From Diplonema papillatum (Eukaryota > Euglenozoa > Diplonemea > Diplonemida > Diplonemidae): a DNA stretch of 64,000 bases. Made by a program: the position numbers and the translations under genes. Shown in pieces: positions 13,001 to 21,160 of the stretch; the stretch's first letter is position 1, and each line of letters opens with the position of its first letter. A model generated the notes under the pieces. The model searched no databases. It saw only the letters and a program-made list of their open reading frames with translations, and was not told the origin of the DNA. The stretch covers positions 124,001-188,000 of the forward strand of contig JAPJBO010000097.1 of the NCBI GenBank assembly GCA_030068145.1. The letters are read 5' to 3'.

Positions 13001-15707
13001 TGTGCCATCGTATCTACGAGTGGTGGTCCTGCTTCCTATGACAGCGGCAGGATGTGCTGCTAGCTGGTCCTACATACCCAGGTGTCCCAGGTTCTACCCG
13101 GTCTGTCATTAATCCGTTCCAGCTTTATTCCGGTTCAACACTATTCCAATTGCGGTACAGGATCTACCCGGTCTGCTCCTTCGGGCTTGCCAGCTGTGCA
13201 CTTTGACTAAGGCCGAATCCCATAACACGTAAGTCCAGACTGGCAGTCAGAATTAAAACCGCACGGGTCACCACTACTCCCGTCGAAACACCGAAGCTGA
13301 TGACAGTACCCCCCTTGCAGTCCGAGTCCTTAACACAGACAACCCCTTCGTTGTTCTGGCATGCGCACTGACAAGCAGAACGCCAGGCGAGACATATCGC
13401 GCGCAAAAATAATTGTTCTTTGTTTTTTTCTTCTTTGTCAGGTAGAATTCCCTGCGATGAGTGACGAACTAAATAATGAGTGTCGTGTGTACTAGAGTGA
13501 TTTCTGAGGTTGAAAAGGGGCAGGTTCCGTTTGTACTTTCTCGTCGTACCCGGTTCGAAGCAGAGCTGCGAGCGCCCGAAGCGAAAACTGTCATGAATCC
13601 GTTCCGGCTTTATTCCAGTTCAACATTATTCCAATTACGGTAACGTGTATGCACGATGTATGCATGAACATGTTTGAAGGACACTCCCCGGAAACACCCG
13701 CGTTTTCCTACAACAAGAAGAGCCGACATACCCTTTGTCACCAAAGGCGTGAATGGCACGACCAAGCATGAGAAGCGACTTGTTGATGTTCTTCGCTTCA
13801 GACAGGGTGTCTCCCTCAGCGCCCGTCTTGTCAATTCTCTCTGAACCAGCCAAGTCGACGATGTACAGAAGAGCCTCTGTGTCCGGCTGTGCAAAGTTTT
13901 TTGTTGTGGGGGTCGTTGTTATTCAGGGGACTTTAGCACTTTGTCTGACCGAGCAAAAAAGCCGGCTTCAGCCAAAAACCCGGTTTTGGGCCGGTGGGTG
14001 TCCGAGTGCCTGGAACCGTCGCCCCGCGCACAAACTAAGGAACGGAGGGGGTGGTGAGATATAGGCTTGCGGTGGTGGTGTGCACGTCTATCAAACTACG
14101 GAGATGGTGGGTGACAAGCTTCGAACAGCAGTGACACTGCAGTACTGTACAGTACAGGTACAGTACTGGCAGGGGGCCCACTTGAAATCGAGTTTTACAC
14201 ATTATTTTTACTTTTATAGCGTTATTTGTGGATTTTATGAAAAACCGAAACCGGAAAATCCCGGTTTCTGAAACCGGGAAACCGGGTTGCTAAAGTCCCC
14301 TGTTGTTATTGGTGTTGGTTTTGAGGAACTGCTCGCTTTCGCGGTGGGGACTTTTTCGGCTGCTTTGGCTGCTGGTTCGATCACGAAGTTGGTATGCAGC
14401 GGCTGCCAACACTTGTTGTCGACGCCTATGATGCAAAACACAAGACAAGACGGTAGGGGAAAATCTTAGTTTAATGCAGAACACTGCCTCCCACCCGCCC
14501 GCCACCAAACCCAGATTTACATGTGTTACTCGTGTGGGCTACAGCGCATGTACCTCCTTTGAGATTGGAACATTGCTGCGATAGTGGGGAGTCATCGGCA
14601 CGCCGTTGAGTACCACACTATCCTTCGAGATTTCGCAACGGGCAGTCTTCTCAAGTATTTCGTACAAAGAAGGTGCTTGTACAAAAAATATGCCTTCGCT
14701 CTTTCGCTATCCTTTCAAAAACTGTTGCGTTGACGCATTTTTTTTTTTTTTTTTTTTTTTTTTGAGCAGGCCGAGTTTGGGCCCTCTCTTCAGGTTCTTC
14801 TTCTTCTTTTTCACTTGGTATGTCTTGAGTTAGGGATCTCCATGTGAAGCACGGACATGTAAACTGTGACAGTGACATGATCTTCAGCTTGGTGTTGGTT
14901 CGCTCATTGCTCAGGCTTACATTTTTGGAACACATTGCAATGTCTCGAAGAATGAAAAGGCACCTTCAGCGGGTTGGGAGGGTCGAAGGTCATCTTGGTC
15001 CGGAGCATGACGATGGAGTGCGATCTGGACGAGACCTCGTTCATCTTCGTCGCCGCGACCTGTCGGCGCGTGTTTCCGAGCAGCAGATGCTCCATGATTT
15101 TCTCGGTGCTGAGGCACTTTCTCCACTGCAGGCCTTCCACGTACGGCTTCCCTTTGCTGTCCTCCCTCACCTCCAGCCCGGTCTGGTCCTTCTTCGCGAC
15201 CAGCAAGTCGCGAACGGACTCGTTGTAGATTTCGAGGTACGACATCTCGATCACGCAGGAGAGAGCGGGCTCGTCGTCGACCATGTCTGCGACGCGCTCA
15301 AAGAGGTACTCAGCGATGCGCGGGGTCAGCCCTTTGTGCTGTTCGATGTCATAATCCTGGCCGACGCGAACACCAGCCCCCGGCAGACCTTGGATTGTGT
15401 AAGTCTTTCCAGACCCGGTCTGGCCGTAGGTAAAAAGAGTGACGTTGTATCCTTCGAGGGCGGATTCGACCATCGGGGATCCGATACACTCGAAGATGTC
15501 CTTCTGCTCGCTCGTCGTCGCGAACACCGTGTCGAAGTTGTAGGCCTTCTCGATCTTCTTGCCGTCCGGATCCTTGCAGATGATCTGCCCATGTTCACTG
15601 TCCATCGTCATGCACGTTCGGTTGTCGCCTCCGTCGGTCGCCGTGTGCGGGCGCACACGGATCGCGACGCGGACGGCATCTGAATTGCCCTTCTTCTTCG
15701 GCGGCAT
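4042..15707 (-). CDS. Kinesin with C-terminal C2-like domain, 8 exons, 850 aa
   Basis: This is a microtubule motor ATPase. I assembled eight exons with GT-AG junctions and compatible phases: 15707-14964, 13886-13732, 12686-12527, 11259-11170, 10232-9761, 7899-7817, 5959-5579 and 4509-4042. The N-terminal motor shows the P-loop GQTGSGKT (residues 95-102), switch [10 protein letters not shown] (223-231), switch II DLAGSE (259-264) and [13 protein letters not shown] (304-316). A coiled coil covers roughly 354-500. Exon 7 encodes two UVR-like helical repeats ([13 protein letters not shown] and [13 protein letters not shown]). The last exon carries a C2-like beta-sandwich (about 720-830, [12 protein letters not shown]). 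The start is the first Met of [10 protein letters not shown], just before the first motor strand. An alternative acceptor for exon 7 lies 36 nt inside, in the same phase. I cannot place it in a numbered kinesin family. Motor identity is certain; exons 6 and 7 are the least certain. Confidence 0.92.
4510..5578 (-). other. Kinesin intron 7
   Basis: This GT-AG intron holds a dispersed repeat at 4650-4730 ('GTTGAACGCTTACGCCCGCC'). A segment at 4560-4640 is shared with intron 1 (14840-14945). A ~280-bp repeat at 5140-5420 has an inverted copy at 21590-21880. No gene is visible. Confidence 0.7.
5960..7816 (-). other. Kinesin intron 6
   Basis: Most of this intron is the 122-bp minisatellite at 6091-7430. 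The remainder (7430-7816) is AT- and GG-rich unique sequence with no recognisable gene. Confidence 0.75.
6091..7430. repeat. Minisatellite, 122-bp unit, 11 copies
   Basis: The marker AGAAGTGTAC recurs at 6091, 6213, 6335 and so on, exactly every 122 bp, up to 7311. Units are nearly identical, differing at a few sites such as GCAGGGG/GCGGGGG. The last unit is truncated by a 12-bp deletion near 7390. On the gene strand each unit carries CCCTGTGAGTAC, a good 5' splice-site consensus. The array lies wholly inside kinesin intron 6. A 122-bp unit is not a multiple of three, so the open frames across it are not coding. Confidence 0.97.
7900..9760 (-). other. Kinesin intron 5 with tandem ~190-bp palindrome-bearing repeats
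   Basis: Four to five diverged copies of a ~190-bp unit lie at about 8195-8345, 8358-8520, 8813-8998, 9005-9195 and 9370-9565. Each has 'AATCTTAGTTTAATG', then 'GGCAGAGCACTGCC', then the perfect palindrome TTGATGCTAGCATCAA, and ends near 'ACCTTGAGGRACTA'. The palindrome CACCGCGGTG separates several copies. In the copy at about 8404 the hairpin extends to 26 bp. Scraps of the same family occur at 14458, 22886 and 61500. No coding potential is seen. Confidence 0.75.
9223..9362 (+). repeat. Dispersed ~170-bp repeat, copy 2
   Basis: Same family as 3748-3925, recognised by 'CGTGCTAGGAATGG' and 'CATCATCAGCGCGGAA'. It sits between two palindrome repeats in kinesin intron 5. Confidence 0.65.
10233..11169 (-). 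other. Kinesin intron 4 with GC-rich tandem repeats
   Basis: From 10340 to 10960 several diverged copies run of a unit containing 'GCTGCGGCGATAATCTGC', 'CGCCGGCGCTCGCGATGC' and 'TCAGATCGTCGTGAGACAGG'. The right part (10870-11070) recurs near 58450-58560 with 'GTGATGTGTCATG' and 'GGCGCGCGCTT'. No gene is seen in it. Confidence 0.7.
11592..11824. repeat. Minisatellite, 29-bp unit, about 8 copies
   Basis: The unit is CCCACGATTCCGGGAGTCAG followed by AAAACTGTT, repeated about eight times with few substitutions. It lies inside kinesin intron 3. Translations of it are not genes. Confidence 0.95.
11955..12447 (+). pseudogene. 18S rRNA 5'-domain fragment (~490 nt) in an intron
   Basis: The stretch follows the 5' part of small-subunit rRNA in order: 'GGCTCATTAAATCGG', 'CAGTTGGATAAC', 'CCCTATCAGCTTTTGACGG', 'CTACCGTGGCTGTAACGGG', 'GGTTCGATTCCGGAGAGGG', 'CATCTAAGGA', 'CGCAAATTGCCCA', 'CGAAGAGAAATAGC' and 'GCAATGGATGATATC'. 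It stops there and the rest of the gene is absent. Its strand is opposite to the kinesin gene that contains it. It is a truncated insertion, not a functional rRNA locus. Confidence 0.93.
12782..13155. mobile_element. TA-flanked MITE, ~25-bp inverted ends
   Basis: Left end CCGCAATTGGATTAATGTTG and right end (reverse complement) CCGCAATTGGAATAGTGTTG match over about 25 bp with few differences. Both are flanked by TA (12780-12781 and 13156-13157), as in Tc1/mariner-type insertions. The 374-bp interior holds a foldback ('AACCGGGTAAA' against 'TTTACCCGGTT') and a 45-bp direct repeat near 12898-12980. There is no transposase ORF. Confidence 0.75.
13164..13406 (-). pseudogene. Relic of the secreted cysteine-rich gene family
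   Basis: The peptide [16 protein letters not shown] matches the N-terminal repeat of the intact protein at 56521-56135 (KNEGLACLKDSDCKGY). The homology then continues in another frame. It lacks the downstream repeats. It lies in kinesin intron 2, next to the same flanking repeat that adjoins the intact gene. Confidence 0.75.
13441..13592 (+). repeat. Dispersed repeat D, copy 1
   Basis: Contains 'CCTGCGATGAGTGACGAACT', 'GATTTCTGAGGTTGAA', 'GGGCAGGTTCCGTTTGTACT' and 'CCCGGTTCG.AGCAGAGCTG'. Other copies lie at 25335-25400 (partial), 30232-30480 and 56528-56690. It follows the 5' side of the cysteine-rich gene in the 13-kb and 56-kb copies, so the two move or duplicate as one unit. Confidence 0.75.
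13887..14963 (-). other. Kinesin intron 1
   Basis: It holds a hAT MITE (13924-14302), a scrap of the intron-5 palindrome repeat (14458-14485), a copy of the 4650 repeat (14494-14570), a 24-base T run near 14740 and a segment shared with intron 7 (14840-14945). No gene is visible. Confidence 0.75.
13924..14302. mobile_element. hAT-type MITE with perfect 8-bp target duplication
   Basis: Perfect 15-bp inverted ends CAGGGGACTTTAGCA (13924-13938) and its complement (14288-14302) are flanked by identical octamers TTGTTATT at 13916-13923 and 14303-14310. An 8-bp duplication and a CAGGG start are hallmarks of the hAT superfamily. The 379-bp interior is non-coding and has CCGGTTT/AAACCGG inverted motifs. 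The intact ends and duplication suggest a fairly recent insertion. Confidence 0.95.
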
Positions 15708-16084
15708 TCTTCTTTTTAGTTGGGTTCTCCCCTCTCCTTTAGTCCAATTCCTGCGTGAAGGCCGTGGATTGCGTAGGTTCGTGTGAGAAGTCGGCTGTGG
15801 AAAGATCTCGAGCGAAGCACTCGAAAAAAACGCCCTTTGGCTCGCCCGTCGAAGCGCACTCTGTGGGTTCCACAATATTACACAAAAAAAAAAAAAACAA
15901 GCGAATACGCAAACTTTCGTATTAAAAAAAAAAGTGACCCCCCAGCCATCAACTTACCCCTTTTGTGACCCTCACCCTTCCGAGCCAACGGGGATCCTAT
16001 TGGCGGCAGTTTGGCCATCCAGGTAGCCCGCAGCGCCGCAACGAGGCAGAAAAAGTGGTCGCGAACCAGGCCTGGGGGGGGCCT

Positions 16085-16215
16085 GATGCAGCTAACTCGA
16101 AGGATGGCAGCGGGTACGCAAATTGCCCACTGCCGAGGCAGCGAAGAGAAATAGCCTCGACACGTAGCACGTTAGAACGGATGCCATCTACACCTGGCAA
16201 TGAACACATATAGTG
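16085..16215 (+). pseudogene. 18S rRNA fragment (~130 nt)
   Basis: It follows 'GGATGGCAGCGGGTACGCAAATTGCCCA', 'GAGGCAGCGAAGAGAAATAG', 'CCTCGACACGTA' and 'CAATGAACACA', as in the rRNA fragments at 12340-12447 and 48028-48160. It is interrupted by small deletions, so it is a relic. Confidence 0.82.
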
Positions 16216-16998
16216 GACAATTCACTCGAGCACCCTGTTGAAACTTGTAGTTGAATCCAGTGCTCAGGCAAGTCGCCACCTGCTGCATCGCGCATACACA
16301 CCCCAAGATGCCTGTCGGCATCGTCCAAGCTCAGCCGCTGTCGACCTTGGAATCTGCGAAGCGTCCGAGAGAAGACAGGGGGGGGAAAGGACAGAAAAAA
16401 TCGTACGTCGAAGCCACGTGGGTACAAAACACTTTTTGACGAAGATCGCCCTTTTCCTCGCCCGTCCACCCTCGGCTCCTCCTACGGTGTGCGCCTCTGT
16501 CGAAGCACGCGGCGATGTAGGTTGATCGCATTGCGTCGCCAGCACGAGAGAAGACACAGCGCGGGTGCACGAGGGCACGATTCCGAACGAAATCAGGAGA
16601 GGAAGAAGAGACGAGTTAATGGTGTTGATGTTATTGCAACAAAAAAGAAAAATGTTCGTTTCCCTCGCCTTTATAGAGAAAAACAGTACAGAATCTCAGG
16701 GAGAAGGACCTTAGCTCTATAATGCTGTGGGCAGGACGCTGCCTCGCAGACTCCTCCCGTGGAAGAAATTGGCGTGTTGTGAGACCAAAGAATGAACATC
16801 GTGTGGGAGGCCTCTCCGTCCTCATGCATCAAGAGCCTGCCACGTGGGACTCTCCCCTGCAACGAATCGGCTAGGAGAATCGTCTTCGGCAGGTGTTCGT
16901 TCAGCTACCTTTTTTTTTTTTTTGAGTACCCCGTTTGGTACCACTGGGACGGAGGGGCGACCAAACAAGACGACTCCAAAGCGGGTCTTGTGGGGTCT

Positions 16999-17249
<251 letters not shown>

Positions 17250-17363
17250 ATGCGCGGGTACCAAGTGCGCACTGTCCCGACGAACGAGGAGGATACCGCG
17301 TATCTCAGCTCGCTGCCCATCAAAGAGATGCCTGGCGGCGCGCAGCCGAAGAGAAGAAGATGA
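17250..17363 (+). CDS. Possible C-terminal coding remnant, unidentified
   Basis: Directly after the TTG repeat an open stretch reads YQVRTVPTNEEDTAYL, then SSLPIKEMPGG, and ends PKRRR-stop. Composition is protein-like (charged, balanced). I do not recognise it with confidence. No clear 3' splice site separates it from the microsatellite. It could be a terminal exon, a pseudogene or chance. Confidence 0.2.
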   Translation: MRGYQVRTVPTNEEDTAYLSSLPIKEMPGGAQPKRRR

Positions 17364-18078
17364 AGCTTTGATGTACAGTCTGGGGTGTCTTTCGACGTTT
17401 CTTGTTGCTTTTTATTTCCCGGCGCTTCCTCCCGCCAGGTCTCCTTCGCCTTTGAAGGCAGCAAGCGGGTCCCGCGCTCTCCCTCGGTGCTAAACCCACT
17501 TCGGCTTGGTGCTCGGCTACTCGGGAGATCAGCTCGGGCTGAATGTGCGCGCCTTGTCCAAGGAGATAGAGCAGATAGGCGATTGCCCCGCGCTTGATAC
17601 TGGGCGCTGTACGGAGACATTTCCGGGTCTTGCCTCCAGCTGTGGACATGCCTCCCTTCGGTTTCAAGCGTCGCGCCGCGGTAGACAGCGGCAGGCAATG
17701 CGACGCAGTTCCAGGGGCTTACGTACGAAGCAGAAAAGCATGGCCGCGGTGCTCTCTTCTGAACACGACCCCCTCGGACTAAACAGAGAGACTACGTTTT
17801 GTGGATTAATATAGTGCGTCCGACGATAATCACTCAGTCGGTTGTCGGCGCTCTTTTATATCTTTCGATTCTGTGATGACGGCACGAATGTGCGTGCTTG
17901 TTCACGCCCCTCTATTTTTTTTCCTCCCCCAGACGGCCTGTCTACCTTTTCCTGGCTCGCAACTGAAAAACAAGAACATGCATTCTGGTTTCTTGCTGCT
18001 CACAGGAAATAGGTATCGGGGAGAGGGACTACGACGGAAACTAAACGGAGAACAACTGGCATCCAAAAAAATAAAATA

Positions 18079-21000
18079 CCGTAAGCGGGTTTAATATGAA
18101 ACGTGTATAGTACGAAACGGTTTTAATACGAAACGTGTTAATTAAGAAACACCCCGGATCTGAAGCTATTAACACGTTTCGTATTAAAAACTGCACTTCC
18201 ATAGGGGTTTTGAAGGGGTTTGTACTTAGAGTAAACTGGGGCTCGACAATAAAAAAAAGGATGCAGGAAAATTGACAGAAAACTTGAACCAGTCAAAAAA
18301 ATGCACCGATTTCTTCGCCCGCGTCAGCCCTTCACCCCATGCGAAGCAGATTCGACAATCTTTGCCCGCTCAGCACAACAGGTAGCAGGTGATGCGGTTG
18401 CAAAGGAAGTCGCGAAGGAGTTGCCGACAAAGAAAACAAGGTGCTCAGCATCATCCGCTCTGCTAGGTCATCAGGTGGCGCTGTGACGGCACAAACCGTG
18501 TCAGCAACAGCTAGAGGCATGGTGAAAGCTAGTGATGAAAGCGAGCGCATTCACGACGCCACCACGCTGAACAAGGAGTGGGCGCGTGCATGGATGCGAC
18601 GGTTGGGCTGGTCCATGAGAGCTGCAACAACAGCAGTGGCCACCACAACGCGACCCTTCCTGGAAGCTCGTGCAGAATTCGTTGCAGAAGTACAGAGTGC
18701 AAGGAAGCTCCACGACATCCCCTTAGAAAGGGTAGTAAACGCCGACCACACACTGTTGCAACTCCTGCCAGCACCCAAGAAGACCTACGCGCCGGTGGGC
18801 AGCAAGCGAGTGGCCCTAACAAACCTGAACGACAAACGGTCGATCACAGGTCTGTTTGCGGCCTTTGCAACAGGGGAGCTGCTACCCCCGCAGTTGATCT
18901 ACGGCGGGAAAACCAGCAGGGTTCTTCCACCGGAGGCAAAAAGACCAGACGGGTGGTCTTTTGTCGCCAATCCTAACAGATGGGCAAACGAACAAACCAC
19001 GAAGGTGTGGGTAAATGACGTGCTGCTGCCGGCGATGAACACACGGAGAGGAGAGACAGAGTGGGGCCTCCTTATCCTCGATCGTTTCTCTGCCCAGCAC
19101 ACACAAAGTATCAAGGAACTACTTGTGCACAATCGCATCGCAACAGTCTGCATTCCGGCTGGCTGGACAGGAAGGTTGCAGCCGTTGGATGTTGGTCTAA
19201 ACGGTGTTCTGAAGCGGAGCTTGCGGGACGAGTACTCAACTTGGTACAGCGACAGTGTGCTCAAGTTGATGAAACAAGCAAATGCAAAGAACGCGAAGAA
19301 CCTGATGAAGAACAAAAAATACAAGAAAGACAAGAAGCATAAGAAGGCTACAAAAGACGTGGAGAGTGTTAACGACGGTGACGCTGCTGAGGACATCCAA
19401 CGTCTTCAAAGTGTATCCGTTGTCCCCACACCCGTGCTCTTTCGTGAAGTCGCGCACTCAAAGACGAAGCACAGTGTCATCCTCTACGACAGTCTCGGGG
19501 AGCGTAGCAGTATGACGGTCTCGTTGTCCGAAGCAGCAGGGGCAGCTGGCGACCTGCACTTCGCTCCGGAATGGTGGAGACAGCAAGAGGCGCACGCTTG
19601 TGGGTGGTTCGCCTATCAAAGCATCTGGCTGGCTGCCAGCGGAAAGTGCGTTCAGGAGGCCAGCGATAAACCAACGCATGAAACAGCTAAGCAACTGCTC
19701 AGCAAGTGCACAGAAGCCGATCTCGCTGCATTAAGCGACACCAACGTCACAAGGACTCGTGCGACAATTGTAGAATTGATAGCCGAATTTGCGAAGACCC
19801 CCGCGTCGTCTGAATTTGAAGAAAAACATCATCTTGATGTATTAGTCGCGCTCGTTCTCAATGAAGTAGTGCTGCGTCTATTTGGGGTGAAAGTGCGCTT
19901 GCACGAAACGTGCACCTTCTCTGCTGCTGAACACTTGAAGTCCGGGTGCCGGCAAAGCTCACTGGTTGTCTTGTTCGACGGGGCTCATTTTGCTTCCCTT
20001 GTCACCGTGTCTGCTGAAGAACACACGTCTGTTGTGGAAGGTGAGATGCTGAAGATGATGGCGCGTCTCGACCTCCGCGCAAAATCTCTGCGTAGACGAC
20101 ATCTGAAGTGGCTAAAGACGGCGTTGTCGAAAGTGAAACCCGAGAGCATCCGGGCGAGTTTCGTGGTGACCGGGTTGAGTGACGCAAATTTACTGGAAGA
20201 GAAAGTTTCCGATCCAACAGGAGATGGAGCCGACCAAGGTTTCGTTGAAGACAGCCCCCAGGCCACCGGTTGCGGGGACAACGTTCTCGCCGAACTCCTT
20301 CGCAATTTCAATGAATGTCTCGTACTGAGTGAATGCGCAGATTGCATCAACGATTCTGACTTCGCTGATTTTGACCAAGAGCTTGAAGAACTGGCAAACG
20401 ATGAATGCGTTGCTGTGGAGGTGGATGCGGTTCATGCTAGTCTTGGGGCTGGCGAGCACGAGAAGAAGCTGGATGGCAATCACCTGGAGAGGCTTTACTC
20501 CTTCTTTAAGGACAACTCCGCCTTTGCTTGCGCTGCCCTTCCATACGACCGGCTTACCCTGTCATCACTGACGCGTGCCCGCCTAATGAACACCTTCGTA
20601 AACACTAGCGTGTCAGGAACTCGTGGTTGGCACTGGATGCTTGTAACAACCGACCGGTCGCTCCGAAGATGCGTTGTATCTTGCTCGCTTTCTGACTTTT
20701 GCGGAAGCAAGATAGTCAGCCACCTTGCAACGGTCTTTTCCGCCGACACCGACTCTTGGTTCATTGAGACGGACGCTCGAGGATGTCAACAAGACGATTG
20801 GAGCTGCGGTTACCATTCCTTGTTTGCGGCGCTGCAGTTCACAGACTGCATCCCAGAGCCGTTGGTGATCCCGCCCACGCCTGTCGTCTTCATTCACAAG
20901 TGCCAGAACGCTCTGCAATTGCTGTCATCGTGATGTCTTGTCGCTAATACTCTGACCGCGGTACGTTTTTCCTGCTCAAAGGCTCGATACACCAAAGATT

Positions 21001-21158
21001 GTCGGGAACCAAAATGGGGGATCATCATGGGGTTTTCAAATTTCACTAAGTACGTCAGACCCCTTGTTTTTAGTACGAAACGTGTTAATTAAGAAACACT
21101 TTGGCCAAAAAAAGTAGCTAAGAAACATTTACACGTTTCGTATTAAACCCGCTTACGG
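18079..21158 (+). mobile_element. pogo/Tigger-type DNA transposon, 3,080 bp, with TA duplications
   Basis: Left and right ends share 29-bp inverted repeats beginning CCGTAAGCGGGTTTAATA with a single mismatch (18079-18107 and 21130-21158), flanked by TA (18077-18078 and 21159-21160). Subterminal copies of 'ACGAAACGTGTTAATTAAG' lie inside both ends, near 18135 and 21073. Another 'AACACGTTTCGTATTA' lies near 18172, giving a cluster of likely transposase-binding sites. One ORF on the plus strand fills the interior. The boundaries and TA target fit the Tc1/mariner/pogo superfamily. Confidence 0.95.
18441..20933 (+). CDS. pogo/Tigger DDE transposase fused to cysteine-protease-like modules
   Basis: The ORF stays open for 830 codons; coordinates begin at a GTG codon, and residue numbers count from it. 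Residues 1-65 form a CENP-B-type helix-turn-helix ending in WMRRLGWSMRAATT. The DDE domain follows, with D102 (NADHT), D214 (LLILDRFSAQH) and D250 (GRLQPLDVGLN), a DD35D spacing usual for pogo/Tigger. A Lys-rich linker (285-305) leads to a first module with ILYDSLG (347-353) and QQEAHACGW (381-389), then a stretch ending LVVLFDGAHFASLV (508-521) that resembles the histidine strand of OTU proteases. The C-terminus (690-830) has GWHWMLV (H731) and QQDDWSCGYHS (C789), the His and Gln/Cys signature of Ulp1/C48 proteases. The usual YDSL Asp there reads SCSL. Upstream coding sense continues in another frame from Met 18301 (AKEVAKELP), so a one-base frameshift near 18425 is likely in this copy. The transposase call is firm; the protease calls are motif-based. 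Confidence 0.85.
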   Translation: MLSIIRSARSSGGAVTAQTVSATARGMVKASDESERIHDATTLNKEWARAWMRRLGWSMRAATTAVATTTRPFLEARAEFVAEVQSARKLHDIPLERVVNADHTLLQLLPAPKKTYAPVGSKRVALTNLNDKRSITGLFAAFATGELLPPQLIYGGKTSRVLPPEAKRPDGWSFVANPNRWANEQTTKVWVNDVLLPAMNTRRGETEWGLLILDRFSAQHTQSIKELLVHNRIATVCIPAGWTGRLQPLDVGLNGVLKRSLRDEYSTWYSDSVLKLMKQANAKNAKNLMKNKKYKKDKKHKKATKDVESVNDGDAAEDIQRLQSVSVVPTPVLFREVAHSKTKHSVILYDSLGERSSMTVSLSEAAGAAGDLHFAPEWWRQQEAHACGWFAYQSIWLAASGKCVQEASDKPTHETAKQLLSKCTEADLAALSDTNVTRTRATIVELIAEFAKTPASSEFEEKHHLDVLVALVLNEVVLRLFGVKVRLHETCTFSAAEHLKSGCRQSSLVVLFDGAHFASLVTVSAEEHTSVVEGEMLKMMARLDLRAKSLRRRHLKWLKTALSKVKPESIRASFVVTGLSDANLLEEKVSDPTGDGADQGFVEDSPQATGCGDNVLAELLRNFNECLVLSECADCINDSDFADFDQELEELANDECVAVEVDAVHASLGAGEHEKKLDGNHLERLYSFFKDNSAFACAALPYDRLTLSSLTRARLMNTFVNTSVSGTRGWHWMLVTTDRSLRRCVVSCSLSDFCGSKIVSHLATVFSADTDSWFIETDARGCQQDDWSCGYHSLFAALQFTDCIPEPLVIPPTPVVFIHKCQNALQLLSS

Positions 21159-21160
21159 TA

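Larger units (their letters stand above)
12687..13731 (-). other. Kinesin intron 2, a nest of insertions
   Basis: It contains a TA-flanked inverted-repeat element (12782-13155), a decayed cysteine-rich gene fragment (13164-13406) and a dispersed repeat (13441-13592). A second copy of one inverted end lies at about 13596-13642. Confidence 0.75.

Noticed and set aside
17250..17363. Carboxypeptidase propeptide-like reading (YQVRTVPTNEED)
   Set aside because: Only a dozen residues resemble it, and no catalytic domain follows.
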